Source: Rathayibacter iranicus NCPPB 2253 = VKM Ac-1602 (lineage in GTDB: Bacteria > Actinomycetota > Actinomycetes > Actinomycetales > Microbacteriaceae). Taken from it: a stretch of 64,000 nt of DNA. Under the pieces are notes generated by a model, which was given only the letters and a program-made list of their open reading frames with translations, was not told the origin of the DNA and did not search any database. Shown one piece after another: positions 29,306 to 38,012 of this stretch. The stretch spans positions 106,189 through 170,188 of the forward strand of contig NZ_QGDV01000006.1 in the NCBI RefSeq assembly GCF_003149025.1. The letters are read 5' to 3'. The position numbers were made by a program, and so were the translations under genes. Every line of letters starts with the position of its first letter. The stretch's first letter is position 1.

Positions 29306-31823
29306 CGCGCCGCCTCCACTGACTCGCGGCGAGGCGCGGGAGCGGGCTGACCTCGTCCACGACGTCCGCTATCGGATCGAACTCGACGTCTCGTGCGGTC
29401 CCGACTGGTTCGTCTCCTCGTGCACGATCTCCTTCTCTTGCAGGCGGCCCGGCGAGGCCACATTCCTCGAGTTCCGCACCGACGAGGTGCGCGAGGTCGA
29501 GGTGAACGGCGTGCCGCTCGCGCCAGAGACCCTGACCGGCGGCAGGCTCCCGCTCGACAACCTCCGCGAGCAGAACGTCGTTCGCGTCGTCGGTCGCTGC
29601 GCCTACAGCCGAAATGGGGAGGGCCTGCACCGCGTGGAGGACGAGCGCGGAGTGACGCTGTACACCCAACTCCAGCCCGCGTATGCGCACCACGTCTTCG
29701 CCGCCTTCGACCAGCCGGACCTGAAGGCACGGTTCCAGTGGACGCTCCGAACGCCGCCCGCGTGGACCGTGGTGTCGAACACGCCACTCGCCAACAACGA
29801 CCCGCGCGTGCGGATCTTCGAGCCGACTCCTGCGCTGCCGACCTCCGTCGTGTCCATCGCCGCCGGAGACCTCGCGGTCACCGAACTCGATCCGATCCGC
29901 AGCGGCGCCCGCCACCTCCCACTGCGCATCATCAGCCGGCCCGATCTCCACGCCTTCGCGCCCCTGGAGGACCTGCGCAGCACCGTCGAGCAGGGCATCG
30001 CCTACTACGAGGGGCGGTTCGGGCAGCCGTATCCCTTCACGAAACTCGACCTCGTCTTCCTCCCCGAGTTCAACGCTGGCGCGATGGAGAACGCGGCCGC
30101 GATCGCGTTCGACGAGGACGAGCACCTCTCCCCCTCCGCGGTCTCCCAAGCCGGACGGCAGAGCCGCGCGCAAGTGCTGCTGCACGAGCTGGCACACATG
30201 TGGTTCGGCGACCTCGTCACGATGCGCTGGTGGGACGACCTGTGGCTGAACGAGGCGTTTGCCGAACTGCTCAGTTACGAGGCGCTCAGCGAGGCCACGG
30301 CGTGGCGGGACGGCTGGGTCGGCTTCGCGACGATGGACAAGTCGTGGGCGAGCTGGCAGGACCAATACCCCACCACCCATCCGATCGCGACCGCCGTCGA
30401 GACCGCCGTCGACGCCGAGACCAGCTTCGACGGCATCACCTACGCCAAGGGGGCGAGCGTGCTCCGCTCCCTCGAAGCCCTAATCGGACGCGAGGCGTTC
30501 AACCGGGCGCTGCGCACCTACTTCGTGCGCCACGCCTGGGGCTCCGCAGAACTCGCCGATCTGGTCGCCGCGATGCAGGAGCAGACGTCACACGACCTCG
30601 ACCAGTGGACCGGCGCCTGGCTCCATCAGGCGGGGATCGGGACCGTGCGCGCGCGCCGCGTCACGACGGACGAGGGCGACGTCCTCCAGCTCGATCAGGC
30701 GTTCCCGGTCAGCCTCACCGTGCGCGCGCCGCAGAGCCTCACGGCGACCGCGTACCGGCTCGACACCGGCCGGCTACGGCCTGTGCGCACCGAACAGCTA
30801 GAGATTGGCGCGGCTGCCGTGCACTCCGCCCCGCTCCCGCCCGAGACGGCCGCCGTCCTCCTCAACGGCGACGACGCCGCCTACCTCCGCCTGCGCCTCG
30901 ACGAGAGGAGCATCGCGGCGCTCGTGCCCGCCCTCTCGAGCGTGGAGTCGGCGCTCGAGCGGGCGGTGACCTGGAACGCGCTCTGGGACGCCACCCGCGA
31001 CGCGGATCTGGATCTGGCGACCTTTGTCCATCTGTTCGAACGCAACATCCTCCACGAGACGAGCGCCACACTCTCGGCGCTGACCTACGTCCTCCGGCCG
31101 GCGTTTCGCGAGCTGGTGCCCTCGACCGCGCGACGCCACACCGCGCAATCGGGCGGCGACCTCCTCCTCCGGCTGGTCTCGGCCGCGCCGCCCGACGGCG
31201 ACCACCGTCGTCAGCTCGCGCACGCCGCAGCCGATCTCTGTCTCTCGCCCGCCGCCCGCGCCTGGGCAGCCGACCTGCTCGACGGCGGAGCGGGTGCGCT
31301 TTCGGACGATGCCGAGCTGCGCTGGGACGTGATCGTCGGGCTCGCGGCGGGCAGCTCCGACCGAGACGAGACAGCGCGCCGGGTGGAGACGGAGCGGCGG
31401 AGCGTCCCGTCGGCGCTCGCCGCCGTGCGCGGGCGGCAGGCTCTCGCCGCGGTGGCCCATCCGGACGCGAAGGCTGACGCCTGGCGCGCGGTTGACTCCG
31501 GACAGCTCTCGAACGCCGAGAGCGCCTGGCTGATCCGCGGGTTCCGAATCGCCTGGGACTCGGCTCTCCTCGATCCGTTCGTCGACCCATTCTTCGAGCG
31601 GCTGCCCGAGATCTGGCGGGCCGGCTCGTTCGAGATCGGCCGACAGATGATGAAGCAGCTGTTCCCCTTCGGCGCAACCGACGGGCACGACGTCCTCGCC
31701 CGGAGCCGGGCCCTGCTCGGGCGCGGGGTGCTGCCTGCGCCCGGAACGCGTCTGCTGATCGAGTCCATCGATGATCTCGAACGGATGATCCGGGTGCGCC
31801 GCCGGACCGCTCTGGCCGGTTGA
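29298..31823 (+). CDS. pepN: Aminopeptidase N (M1 zinc metallopeptidase)
   Basis: 841 aa from ATG 29298, overlapping the kinase stop by 8 bp. The exopeptidase motif is 'FNAGAMENAAAI' and the zinc site is 'HELAHMWFGDLVTMRWWDDLWLNEAF' split as HExxH plus the downstream Glu. Actinobacterial PepN proteins have this length and an ERAP1-like C-terminal domain. As the last gene of the PKS operon it may be a cytosolic peptidase caught in the unit, or may trim an amino-acyl group. The stop lies 2 bp before repeat copy 2. Confidence 0.95.
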   Translation: MTDAPPPLTRGEARERADLVHDVRYRIELDVSCGPDWFVSSCTISFSCRRPGEATFLEFRTDEVREVEVNGVPLAPETLTGGRLPLDNLREQNVVRVVGRCAYSRNGEGLHRVEDERGVTLYTQLQPAYAHHVFAAFDQPDLKARFQWTLRTPPAWTVVSNTPLANNDPRVRIFEPTPALPTSVVSIAAGDLAVTELDPIRSGARHLPLRIISRPDLHAFAPLEDLRSTVEQGIAYYEGRFGQPYPFTKLDLVFLPEFNAGAMENAAAIAFDEDEHLSPSAVSQAGRQSRAQVLLHELAHMWFGDLVTMRWWDDLWLNEAFAELLSYEALSEATAWRDGWVGFATMDKSWASWQDQYPTTHPIATAVETAVDAETSFDGITYAKGASVLRSLEALIGREAFNRALRTYFVRHAWGSAELADLVAAMQEQTSHDLDQWTGAWLHQAGIGTVRARRVTTDEGDVLQLDQAFPVSLTVRAPQSLTATAYRLDTGRLRPVRTEQLEIGAAAVHSAPLPPETAAVLLNGDDAAYLRLRLDERSIAALVPALSSVESALERAVTWNALWDATRDADLDLATFVHLFERNILHETSATLSALTYVLRPAFRELVPSTARRHTAQSGGDLLLRLVSAAPPDGDHRRQLAHAAADLCLSPAARAWAADLLDGGAGALSDDAELRWDVIVGLAAGSSDRDETARRVETERRSVPSALAAVRGRQALAAVAHPDAKADAWRAVDSGQLSNAESAWLIRGFRIAWDSALLDPFVDPFFERLPEIWRAGSFEIGRQMMKQLFPFGATDGHDVLARSRALLGRGVLPAPGTRLLIESIDDLERMIRVRRRTALAG

Positions 31824-31825
31824 CT

Positions 31826-31900
31826 GTTCGCAACCGAGGTTGAACCGCGCGCAGCGGCCCCCAACACGCTTCCTGGAGCAGTCTGACCTCGGTTACTCAC
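31826..31900. repeat. 75-bp palindrome-ended repeat, copy 2
   Basis: Left end GTTCGCAACCGAGGT at 31826-31840; the right end 31886-31900 is the same palindrome with changes at the outermost bases (..GGTTACTCAC). It fills the whole gap between convergent pepN and the AbiEi-like gene, and the stop codon of the latter (31893-31895) lies in its right arm. Confidence 0.88.
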
Positions 31901-32765
31901 GGTCGACCCGTCTGCGAGCCGGCCAGAGGTGCTCCCCGCGCGCAAGCATCGCCGCGATGGCCGCCTCCGTCCGCTCCCACGACGACACCACCTGCCGGTA
32001 GGACAGCCTGAGACAGAGGTAGCCCTGCGCCGTCAGCTCGAGGCTGCGTCGGTAGTCCTCCTCGATCTGCACTGACCCGGAGTGGAAGCGGCGCCCGTCC
32101 GGTTCGACGACCAGCCGATCCCCGAGAATCACATCGACCCTCCCGACGTCGCGGATGACGACCTGCGTGCGCACCCGGACGCCCAGTCGCCGACCACACC
32201 GGCGGATCCGCGTCTCGAGTCCGGACTGGCAGAGCGGATCGATCTCGCCGAAGACCCACTGCCTCCCGGCGGAAGCGAGCGGGCGCAGGGCGAGGAGATC
32301 GTCGAGAGGGATGGTCCCCGAGTTCACCGCACTGTCCAGGGTCATCAGCGCGTCCTCACCGTCGACGCAACTCACCAGGTGCAGAAGAGAGGTGCGCACG
32401 CCGTCAAGCGACGCCGTCTCGACACCGCAGCCCTCGAACCGGCGCCAGTGCAGCGTCACACCCGGACCTCCACGGCGCTCGGACGAATGCGAAGGGACAG
32501 CGACGTGCAGCCGCCCCGTATCGAGCACCCACAGGCCCCGCGCGGAGAGAGCCGACCCGCAGGTGAGCACTCCGCCCAGCGACACGGCACGACGCTCGTC
32601 CTCGGATACCGACGGCAGAGCGAACCAGCCGCGCCGCAGCCGCAGGACGGCACCCTCCCGGACCGCGCCCTGCAACGTCCGCACCGACACTCCTGACGCG
32701 GCGAACTGCGCCGTCGTCGCCACCCCGTGCTGCTCGAGGAGCACCTGCCACAACCGATCCATCAC
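31893..32765 (-). CDS. AbiEi-like antitoxin-domain protein with C-terminal DUF559-type nuclease fold
   Basis: 290 aa. The N-terminal about 50 residues ('QHGVATTAQFAASGVSVRTLQGAVREG' split) form the winged-helix typical of AbiEi/type IV antitoxin-like proteins, followed by 'LRRGWFALP'. The C-terminal third has a DUF559/Vsr-like endonuclease pattern ('GRVDVILGDRLVVEPDGRRFH' near residue 215, then a basic helix). Such two-domain proteins are common in actinobacteria and usually stand alone; their function is not established. No partner toxin is visible. The gene is flanked by repeat copies 2 and 3. Confidence 0.75.
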   Translation of the reverse strand: MMDRLWQVLLEQHGVATTAQFAASGVSVRTLQGAVREGAVLRLRRGWFALPSVSEDERRAVSLGGVLTCGSALSARGLWVLDTGRLHVAVPSHSSERRGGPGVTLHWRRFEGCGVETASLDGVRTSLLHLVSCVDGEDALMTLDSAVNSGTIPLDDLLALRPLASAGRQWVFGEIDPLCQSGLETRIRRCGRRLGVRVRTQVVIRDVGRVDVILGDRLVVEPDGRRFHSGSVQIEEDYRRSLELTAQGYLCLRLSYRQVVSSWERTEAAIAAMLARGEHLWPARRRVDRE

Positions 32766-32858
32766 TCCACGATGGCCACCGACAGGCCGCGCGAACGCGC
32801 CGAAGCCCTCCTCCGCGACACTCGGAGGCCTCAGCGGGGCTGTGGAGGAGGCTCCGAT

Positions 32859-32933
32859 GTTCGCAACCGAGGTCCAGACTCGGCGGAAAGGCAGAAAACC
32901 ACTCCAGCGGCCGACTCAACCTCGGTTGCGAAC
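32859..32933. repeat. 75-bp palindrome-ended repeat, copy 3
   Basis: GTTCGCAACCGAGGT at 32859-32873 and the complementary arm ending in CCTCGGTTGCGAAC at 32933. It lies between the start of the AbiEi-like gene and the gcvP stop (32938), again at a gene 3' end. Interior sequence differs from copies 1 and 2. Confidence 0.9.
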
Positions 32934-32937
32934 ACGA

Positions 32938-35826
32938 TCAGGCGAAGGCGTCGATCGGCGGACAGGCGCAGACGAGGTTGCGGTCGCCGTAGGCCTGGTC
33001 GATCCGGCGAACTGGCGGCCAGTATTTCCCGCGCACGAGCGAGCGGACCGGGTAGACGGCCTCCGCACGGGAATACGGGTGCGTCCACTCCTCGGCCACC
33101 AGGCACTCGGCCGTGTGCGGGGCGCCGCGTAGCGGATTGTCGTCCGCCGGCCACTCCCCCGCGCCGACGCGGTCGGCCTCGGCCTTGATCCCGATCATCG
33201 CGTCGATGAACCGGTCAATCTCGGCGAGGTCCTCGCTCTCGGTCGGCTCGACCATCAGCGTCCCCGCGACGGGGAAGCTCATGGTCGGCGCATGAAAGCC
33301 GTAGTCGACGAGCCGCTTGGCCACGTCGTCCACGCTCACTCCGGTCGCCGCCGTCAGTGGCCGGATATCGAGGATGCACTCGTGCGCGACCAGTCCGTTC
33401 TCGCCCGTGTACAGCACCGGGTAGTGCTCGCGGAGCCGCGCAGCCACGTAGTTCGCCGAGAGGACGGCGGCCCCGGTCGCAGCCCGCAGCCCCTCCTCGC
33501 CCATCATCCGGGCATACGCCCACGAGATCGGCAGGATGCCCGGGCTGCCGTAGGGGGCCGCCGAGACCGGGGCGCCGCCGTGGACAATCCGATCACCGTG
33601 CTGCCCGAGGCTGTGTTCGAGCCGCTGGGCGAGCGGATGCCCGGGCAGGAACGGAGCGAGGTGCGCCTTCGCGGCGACGGGGCCGACGCCCGGCCCTCCG
33701 CCACCGTGCGGGATGCAGAACGTCTTGTGCAGGTTGAGGTGCGAGACGTCGCCGCCGAAGTCGCCGAAGCGGGCGAAGCCCAGTAGCGCGTTGAGGTTCG
33801 CGCCGTCCACATATACCTGACCGCCAGCCCCGTGGACGAGTTGGCAGATCGCGGCGACCTCGTGCTCGTACACACCGTGCGTGGACGGATAGGTGATCAT
33901 CAGTGCGGCGAGCGAGCCGGCGTGCTCGGCGATCTTCGCGCGCAGGTCGTCGAGGTCGACGTCGCCGAGCTCGTCGCAGGCCACCACCACGACCCGCATG
34001 CCCGCGAGGACCGCGCTCGCCGCGTTCGTGCCGTGCGCGCTGGAGGGGATCAGGCAGACCGTGCGGTGAGCCTCGCCGTTCGAGCGATGCCAGCCGCGAA
34101 TCGCAAGGAGCCCCGCGAGTTCGCCCTGCGAGCCCGCGTTGGGCTGCAGCGACACCGAGTCGTAACCGGTGAGGTGCGCGAGCCACCCCTCCAACTGGTC
34201 GATCAGCGCGAGCGAGCCCTGCACATCGGACTCGGGGGCGAAGGGGTGCACATTCGCGAATTCGGGCCAGCTGACCGCCTCCATCTCGGTGGCGGCGTTG
34301 AGCTTCATGGTGCAGGAGCCGAGCGGGATCATGCCGCGATCCAGCGCGTAATCGAGGTCGGCGAGGCGCTTGAGGTAGCGCATCATCGACGTCTCACTGC
34401 GGTGGGAGTTGAAAACGGGGTGCACGAGGAAGGGAGTCCGCCGGTCGAGTTCGGCAGGGATGCTTCGCGCTGCGCCGCCGATGAAGCCGAAGGACGAATC
34501 CAGCTGCCCGACCGCGGTCGCGACGGCGATCACCTCGAGGTCGGTGACTGTCTCGTCCATCGACACCGAGACGGTGTCCGCGTCGACCAGGCGCACGTCG
34601 AATCCGGCCTCCCGGGCGCGGGCGACCGCCGCCGCCGCTCCCCCGGGGACGATGACCGCGACCGTATCGAAGAAGTCGGCGTGCCGGAGGGAGTGGCCGC
34701 GGTCAAGCAGGAGGCGCGCCAGCAGCGCGGCCCGCGTGTGCACGCGCTCGGCGATCGCCGCAAGCCCCTCCGGCCCGTGGTACACGGCATACATCGCGGC
34801 CATGACGGCCAAGAGCACCTGCGCGGTGCAGATGTTCGAGGTCGCCTTCTCGCGGCGGATGTGCTGCTCGCGCGCCTGCAGCGACAGACGGTAGGCGGGG
34901 TGGCCCTGGGCATCCTGGCTGACGCCGACGAGGCGCCCGGGCAGCTGGCGCTCCAACCCCGTGCGGACGGCGAGGTAGCCCGCGTGCGGTCCGCCGAAGC
35001 CCAGCGGCACACCGAAGCGCTGCGTGGTGCCTACCGCGACGTCGGCGCCGAGTTCGCCCGGCGAGCGGACGAGGGTGAGCGCGAGCAGGTCGGCAGCAAC
35101 CACGGCGAGCCCGCCACGCGCCTTCACTGCGGCGAGCACCGCGGAGGGGTCCCACAGGTGACCCGACGCGCCGGGATACTGCACGAGAGCGCCGAACGCT
35201 TCCGGCACCTCCTCCGGTGCAGTGCGCGAGAGCGGCACCTCCACGATGCGGATCCCGACCGCCTCCGCCCGGCCGCGGAGCAGCGCGAGTGTCTGTGGGA
35301 GCGCGTCAGAGTCCACGACGAACGCATCGGTGCGGGCCTTGGAGACGCGGCGCGCCAGCAGCATCGCCTCGACGACCGCAGTGCCCTCATCGAGCATCGA
35401 CGCACCCGCGGTGTCGAGCCCTGTGAGGTCCGCGACCATCGTCTGGAAGTTGATCAGCGCTTCGAGGCGCCCCTGCGAGATTTCGGGCTGGTACGGCGTG
35501 TAGGCCGTGTACCAGCTGGGGTTCTCGAGCACATTCCGCTTTATCACAGCGGGCGTGTGCGTGCCGTAGTAGCCGAGGCCGATCAGCGGGCGGCGCACCG
35601 TGTTGCGCGCAGCGAGGGCCCGCAGCTCGGCGAGGGCTTCTGTCTCGGTGGCCGGTGCGGGGAGAACCGGGTCGAGATCCCGCATCCGGATCGACTCGGG
35701 GACGGCCGCAGTGACGAGCTGATCGACCGAGTCGTAGCCGAGGGTCGCGAGCATGGTGCGCTGGGCGTCGGCGTCGGTCCCGATGTGGCGAGACTCGAAA
35801 GCGCCGGGGGTCCGAGGGGCGGCCAT
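32938..35826 (-). CDS. gcvP: Glycine dehydrogenase (decarboxylating), P-protein
   Basis: 962 aa, single-chain P-protein of normal length. The N-terminus '[18 protein letters not shown]' is typical. The PLP lysine sits in '[18 protein letters not shown]' near residue 705. It decarboxylates glycine and loads the aminomethyl group on lipoylated GcvH. Its ATG follows the gcvH TAG with no spacer, and the operon ends right at repeat copy 3. Confidence 0.97.
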   Translation of the reverse strand: MAAPRTPGAFESRHIGTDADAQRTMLATLGYDSVDQLVTAAVPESIRMRDLDPVLPAPATETEALAELRALAARNTVRRPLIGLGYYGTHTPAVIKRNVLENPSWYTAYTPYQPEISQGRLEALINFQTMVADLTGLDTAGASMLDEGTAVVEAMLLARRVSKARTDAFVVDSDALPQTLALLRGRAEAVGIRIVEVPLSRTAPEEVPEAFGALVQYPGASGHLWDPSAVLAAVKARGGLAVVAADLLALTLVRSPGELGADVAVGTTQRFGVPLGFGGPHAGYLAVRTGLERQLPGRLVGVSQDAQGHPAYRLSLQAREQHIRREKATSNICTAQVLLAVMAAMYAVYHGPEGLAAIAERVHTRAALLARLLLDRGHSLRHADFFDTVAVIVPGGAAAAVARAREAGFDVRLVDADTVSVSMDETVTDLEVIAVATAVGQLDSSFGFIGGAARSIPAELDRRTPFLVHPVFNSHRSETSMMRYLKRLADLDYALDRGMIPLGSCTMKLNAATEMEAVSWPEFANVHPFAPESDVQGSLALIDQLEGWLAHLTGYDSVSLQPNAGSQGELAGLLAIRGWHRSNGEAHRTVCLIPSSAHGTNAASAVLAGMRVVVVACDELGDVDLDDLRAKIAEHAGSLAALMITYPSTHGVYEHEVAAICQLVHGAGGQVYVDGANLNALLGFARFGDFGGDVSHLNLHKTFCIPHGGGGPGVGPVAAKAHLAPFLPGHPLAQRLEHSLGQHGDRIVHGGAPVSAAPYGSPGILPISWAYARMMGEEGLRAATGAAVLSANYVAARLREHYPVLYTGENGLVAHECILDIRPLTAATGVSVDDVAKRLVDYGFHAPTMSFPVAGTLMVEPTESEDLAEIDRFIDAMIGIKAEADRVGAGEWPADDNPLRGAPHTAECLVAEEWTHPYSRAEAVYPVRSLVRGKYWPPVRRIDQAYGDRNLVCACPPIDAFA

Positions 35827-36201
35827 CTACTCGCCGACCAGCTCGGCGTAGGCGGCGGCGTCGAGCAGCCCGTCCGGCAGCGCCTCGACGCGGACCTGGA
35901 TCAGCCAGCCCTCGCCGAACGGGTCGGAGTTGACCAGCTCGGGACTCTCGACGACGGCCGGGTTCACCTCCACGACCTCGCCATCGACCGGCGCGAAGAG
36001 TTCACCGACCGACTTGGTCGACTCGATCTCGCCGACGATGCTGCCACCCTCGACGCGGGAGCCCGCCTCGGGGAGTTCGACGAAGACGACGTCGCCGAGC
36101 TTGTCAGCGGCGTAAGCGGTGATACCGACGGTCGCAACGTCGCCGTCGACACGGATCCACTCGTGGTCGGAGGTGTACTGCAGTTCGGAGGGCACGGCCA
36201 T
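35827..36201 (-). CDS. gcvH: Glycine cleavage system H protein
   Basis: 124 aa. The lipoyl lysine lies in '[18 protein letters not shown]' near residue 63. It shuttles the aminomethyl group between GcvP and GcvT. Spacing to gcvT is a single base on one side and there is none to gcvP on the other, so it is in one operon. Confidence 0.97.
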   Translation of the reverse strand: MAVPSELQYTSDHEWIRVDGDVATVGITAYAADKLGDVVFVELPEAGSRVEGGSIVGEIESTKSVGELFAPVDGEVVEVNPAVVESPELVNSDPFGEGWLIQVRVEALPDGLLDAAAYAELVGE

Positions 36202-36202
36202 G

Positions 36203-37384
36203 TCAGTTCTTCTTTCTCGAGTAAAAGGGAAGCTCGGTGACGGTCATCGCAAGGCTGCTGCCGCGAACATCGACGGTGAGCGTCGTCCCGGGCTGCGCGG
36301 AGGAGGGGGCAACGTAGGCCATCGCGATCGGCACGCCGAGGGTCGGCGAGAGGACGCCGCTGGTGATCACTCCGACCTCGTCGTCACCGGAGAGGACGCG
36401 GTAGTCGGCGCGGGCGGCGCGGCGACCCTCGCCGACAAGGCCCACCAGCACGGGCGCCTCGCCTGCGGGACCCTCCTCACTCGCGGCGCGGCCGACGAAG
36501 TCGATCGACTTGCCGAGCGCAACGACGCGGCCAAGGCCAGCCTGCGCAGGGAACACATCGAGGGAGAGCTCGTGGCCATAGAGCGGCATGCCGGCCTCGA
36601 GGCGCAGCGTGTCGCGCGCGGCGAGCCCGGCGGGGACAAGGCCCGCTCCTGCGCCGGTCTCGGCGAGCGCCTGCCAGAGAGCGGGAGCCGTCTCGGGCGC
36701 GACGTAGATCTCGAAGCCGTCCTCGCCCGTGTAGCCGGTGCGGGCGATGAGGAGCGGATGCGCCTCGAAGGTCGCGGGCACGGCACGGTAGTAGCGCAGC
36801 TCGGCAAGCAGACGCGCCGCCGCGTCGGTGTCGAGCACCGGCTCCTCACCGTGTTCCACCGCGAGGCCCTGCACGTTCTGCAGGATCTCGAGCGAGCGGG
36901 GACCCTGGAGCGCGATGAGCGCGATGTCGTCGCTCTCGTCAAAGAGCTCGCACTCGAACATCGCGGTGCGGTCGCGCAGCGTCTCGACGACGATGTGGCG
37001 GTTCGCGGCGTTCGCGACCACCATGAAGCGGTCCTCGCCGGTGCGGTAAACGACCAGATCGTCAATGACGCCGCCAGTGCGCTCCAGGAGGAGCGTGTAC
37101 TTGGCGCGCCCGACGGCGACAGCGGAGAGGTCGCTCGCGAGGGCGTAGTCGAGGGCATCGACCGCCTCGGGGCCGACCAGGAGGATCTCGGCCATGTGCG
37201 AGAGGTCGAAGAGGCCGGCAGCGGTGCGCACGGCGTGGTGCTCGGCGAGGTCACCGGAGTAGCGGACCGGCATCTGCCAACCCGCGAAGTCGGTAAAGCT
37301 CGCGCCGGCGGCAACATGCACCTCGTGCAGGGGCGAGTAGCGGGCCTCGGGGCTGGTCGACGGGGTCGTCGGGGTCTCGGACAT
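36203..37384 (-). CDS. gcvT: Aminomethyltransferase, glycine cleavage T protein
   Basis: 393 aa from ATG 37384 with GGAG 5 bases upstream; the frame extends to 37516, but that stretch overlaps the leader and is rejected. It has the typical GcvT opening '[26 protein letters not shown]' (split), 'HYAVR'-like '[17 protein letters not shown]' and the C-terminal '[12 protein letters not shown]'. It transfers a methylene group to tetrahydrofolate. It is the first gene of gcvTHP, behind a glycine riboswitch. Confidence 0.96.
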   Translation of the reverse strand: MSETPTTPSTSPEARYSPLHEVHVAAGASFTDFAGWQMPVRYSGDLAEHHAVRTAAGLFDLSHMAEILLVGPEAVDALDYALASDLSAVAVGRAKYTLLLERTGGVIDDLVVYRTGEDRFMVVANAANRHIVVETLRDRTAMFECELFDESDDIALIALQGPRSLEILQNVQGLAVEHGEEPVLDTDAAARLLAELRYYRAVPATFEAHPLLIARTGYTGEDGFEIYVAPETAPALWQALAETGAGAGLVPAGLAARDTLRLEAGMPLYGHELSLDVFPAQAGLGRVVALGKSIDFVGRAASEEGPAGEAPVLVGLVGEGRRAARADYRVLSGDDEVGVITSGVLSPTLGVPIAMAYVAPSSAQPGTTLTVDVRGSSLAMTVTELPFYSRKKN

Positions 37385-37457
37385 GAGTTCTCCAATTCGT
37401 CGCAATGCGTCTCTCGCGCCGCTCACGGCGGCAGAGCACAGCAGTGCCGTGGGAACT

Positions 37458-37645
37458 CCCCCTCTGTCGTGGTGCCTGAGAGATTCGCGCCGCCCTGGAG
37501 GGTCGTGCGCTTTCACCGTGGGCGGATCCGAGCGGATCGCTTTCCAGAGTGGCCAGTTCGACGCGGTACAAAGACCTGAGAGATTGGCGGGGAGGCTTGC
37601 TCCTTCGGTGCCGACCGGAGTCGGCTCTCCCGCGTCGCGTAATGC
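37458..37645 (-). promoter_or_regulatory. Tandem glycine riboswitch
   Basis: Read on the minus strand, aptamer 1 has 'GCGGGAGAGCC ... CACCGAAGGAGCAAGCC ... CAATCTCTCAGGT' (about 37640-37565). Aptamer 2 has 'CTCTGGAAAGC ... CACGGTGAAAGC ... AATCTCTCAGGCACCACGACAGAGG' (about 37550-37458). These are the hallmark conserved segments of two glycine aptamers in series, with P1 strands closing around each. It lies directly upstream of gcvT and would turn on glycine cleavage when glycine is abundant. Confidence 0.93.
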
Positions 37646-38012
37646 GGCCCGGTATTCGGTTGTCCGGTCAGCCTAGCGGGCGGACGACGTGCGGGCGGTC
37701 GGGACTCCCGCCCCTCATCACGGGCCGGGCGCGGCGCTTCCGGAAGCACACGCTGCGGCAGCCGGGTCCGCCGCGCTCCTCGCACACTTCTGAACGGACT
37801 CGCAGCGGATTCTCGACGATTGGGAATGTCGGAGGTGCCTGCCATCGTTCTTTCGTCCGAACCCGCATCTGTGGTGCACCGCAACTGTGGTGCCGCGCAA
37901 CTGTGCCCCAGACGCAAGCAGACGATGCGCCCCAAGCCACGCGCCCTCGTAGCACCCCGCCCCGCCCCCCGCGCCAAGCCACCCCCATCCCCTTCACGAC
38001 CGGAGTCCCCCC
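37646..38012. promoter_or_regulatory. Intergenic region with 16-bp tandem repeats upstream of the MFS gene
   Basis: About 370 bp between the gcv leader and the plus-strand MFS gene. It must hold the promoter of gcvTHP (near the left end) and of the MFS gene. The one clear structure is the tandem repeat at 37869-37907, listed separately. No gene is apparent in it. Confidence 0.5.
37869..37907. repeat. 16-bp direct repeat, about 2.5 copies
   Basis: CTGTGGTGCACCGCAA at 37869, CTGTGGTGCCGCGCAA at 37885 and a decayed third start CTGTGCC at 37901, in exact 16-bp phase. It lies about 105-145 bp upstream of the MFS start and could be a set of regulator binding sites. Confidence 0.6.

Noticed and set aside
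33832..36240. Plus-strand frame of 802 codons
   Set aside because: It is antisense to gcvP and gcvH; a codon-composition shadow.
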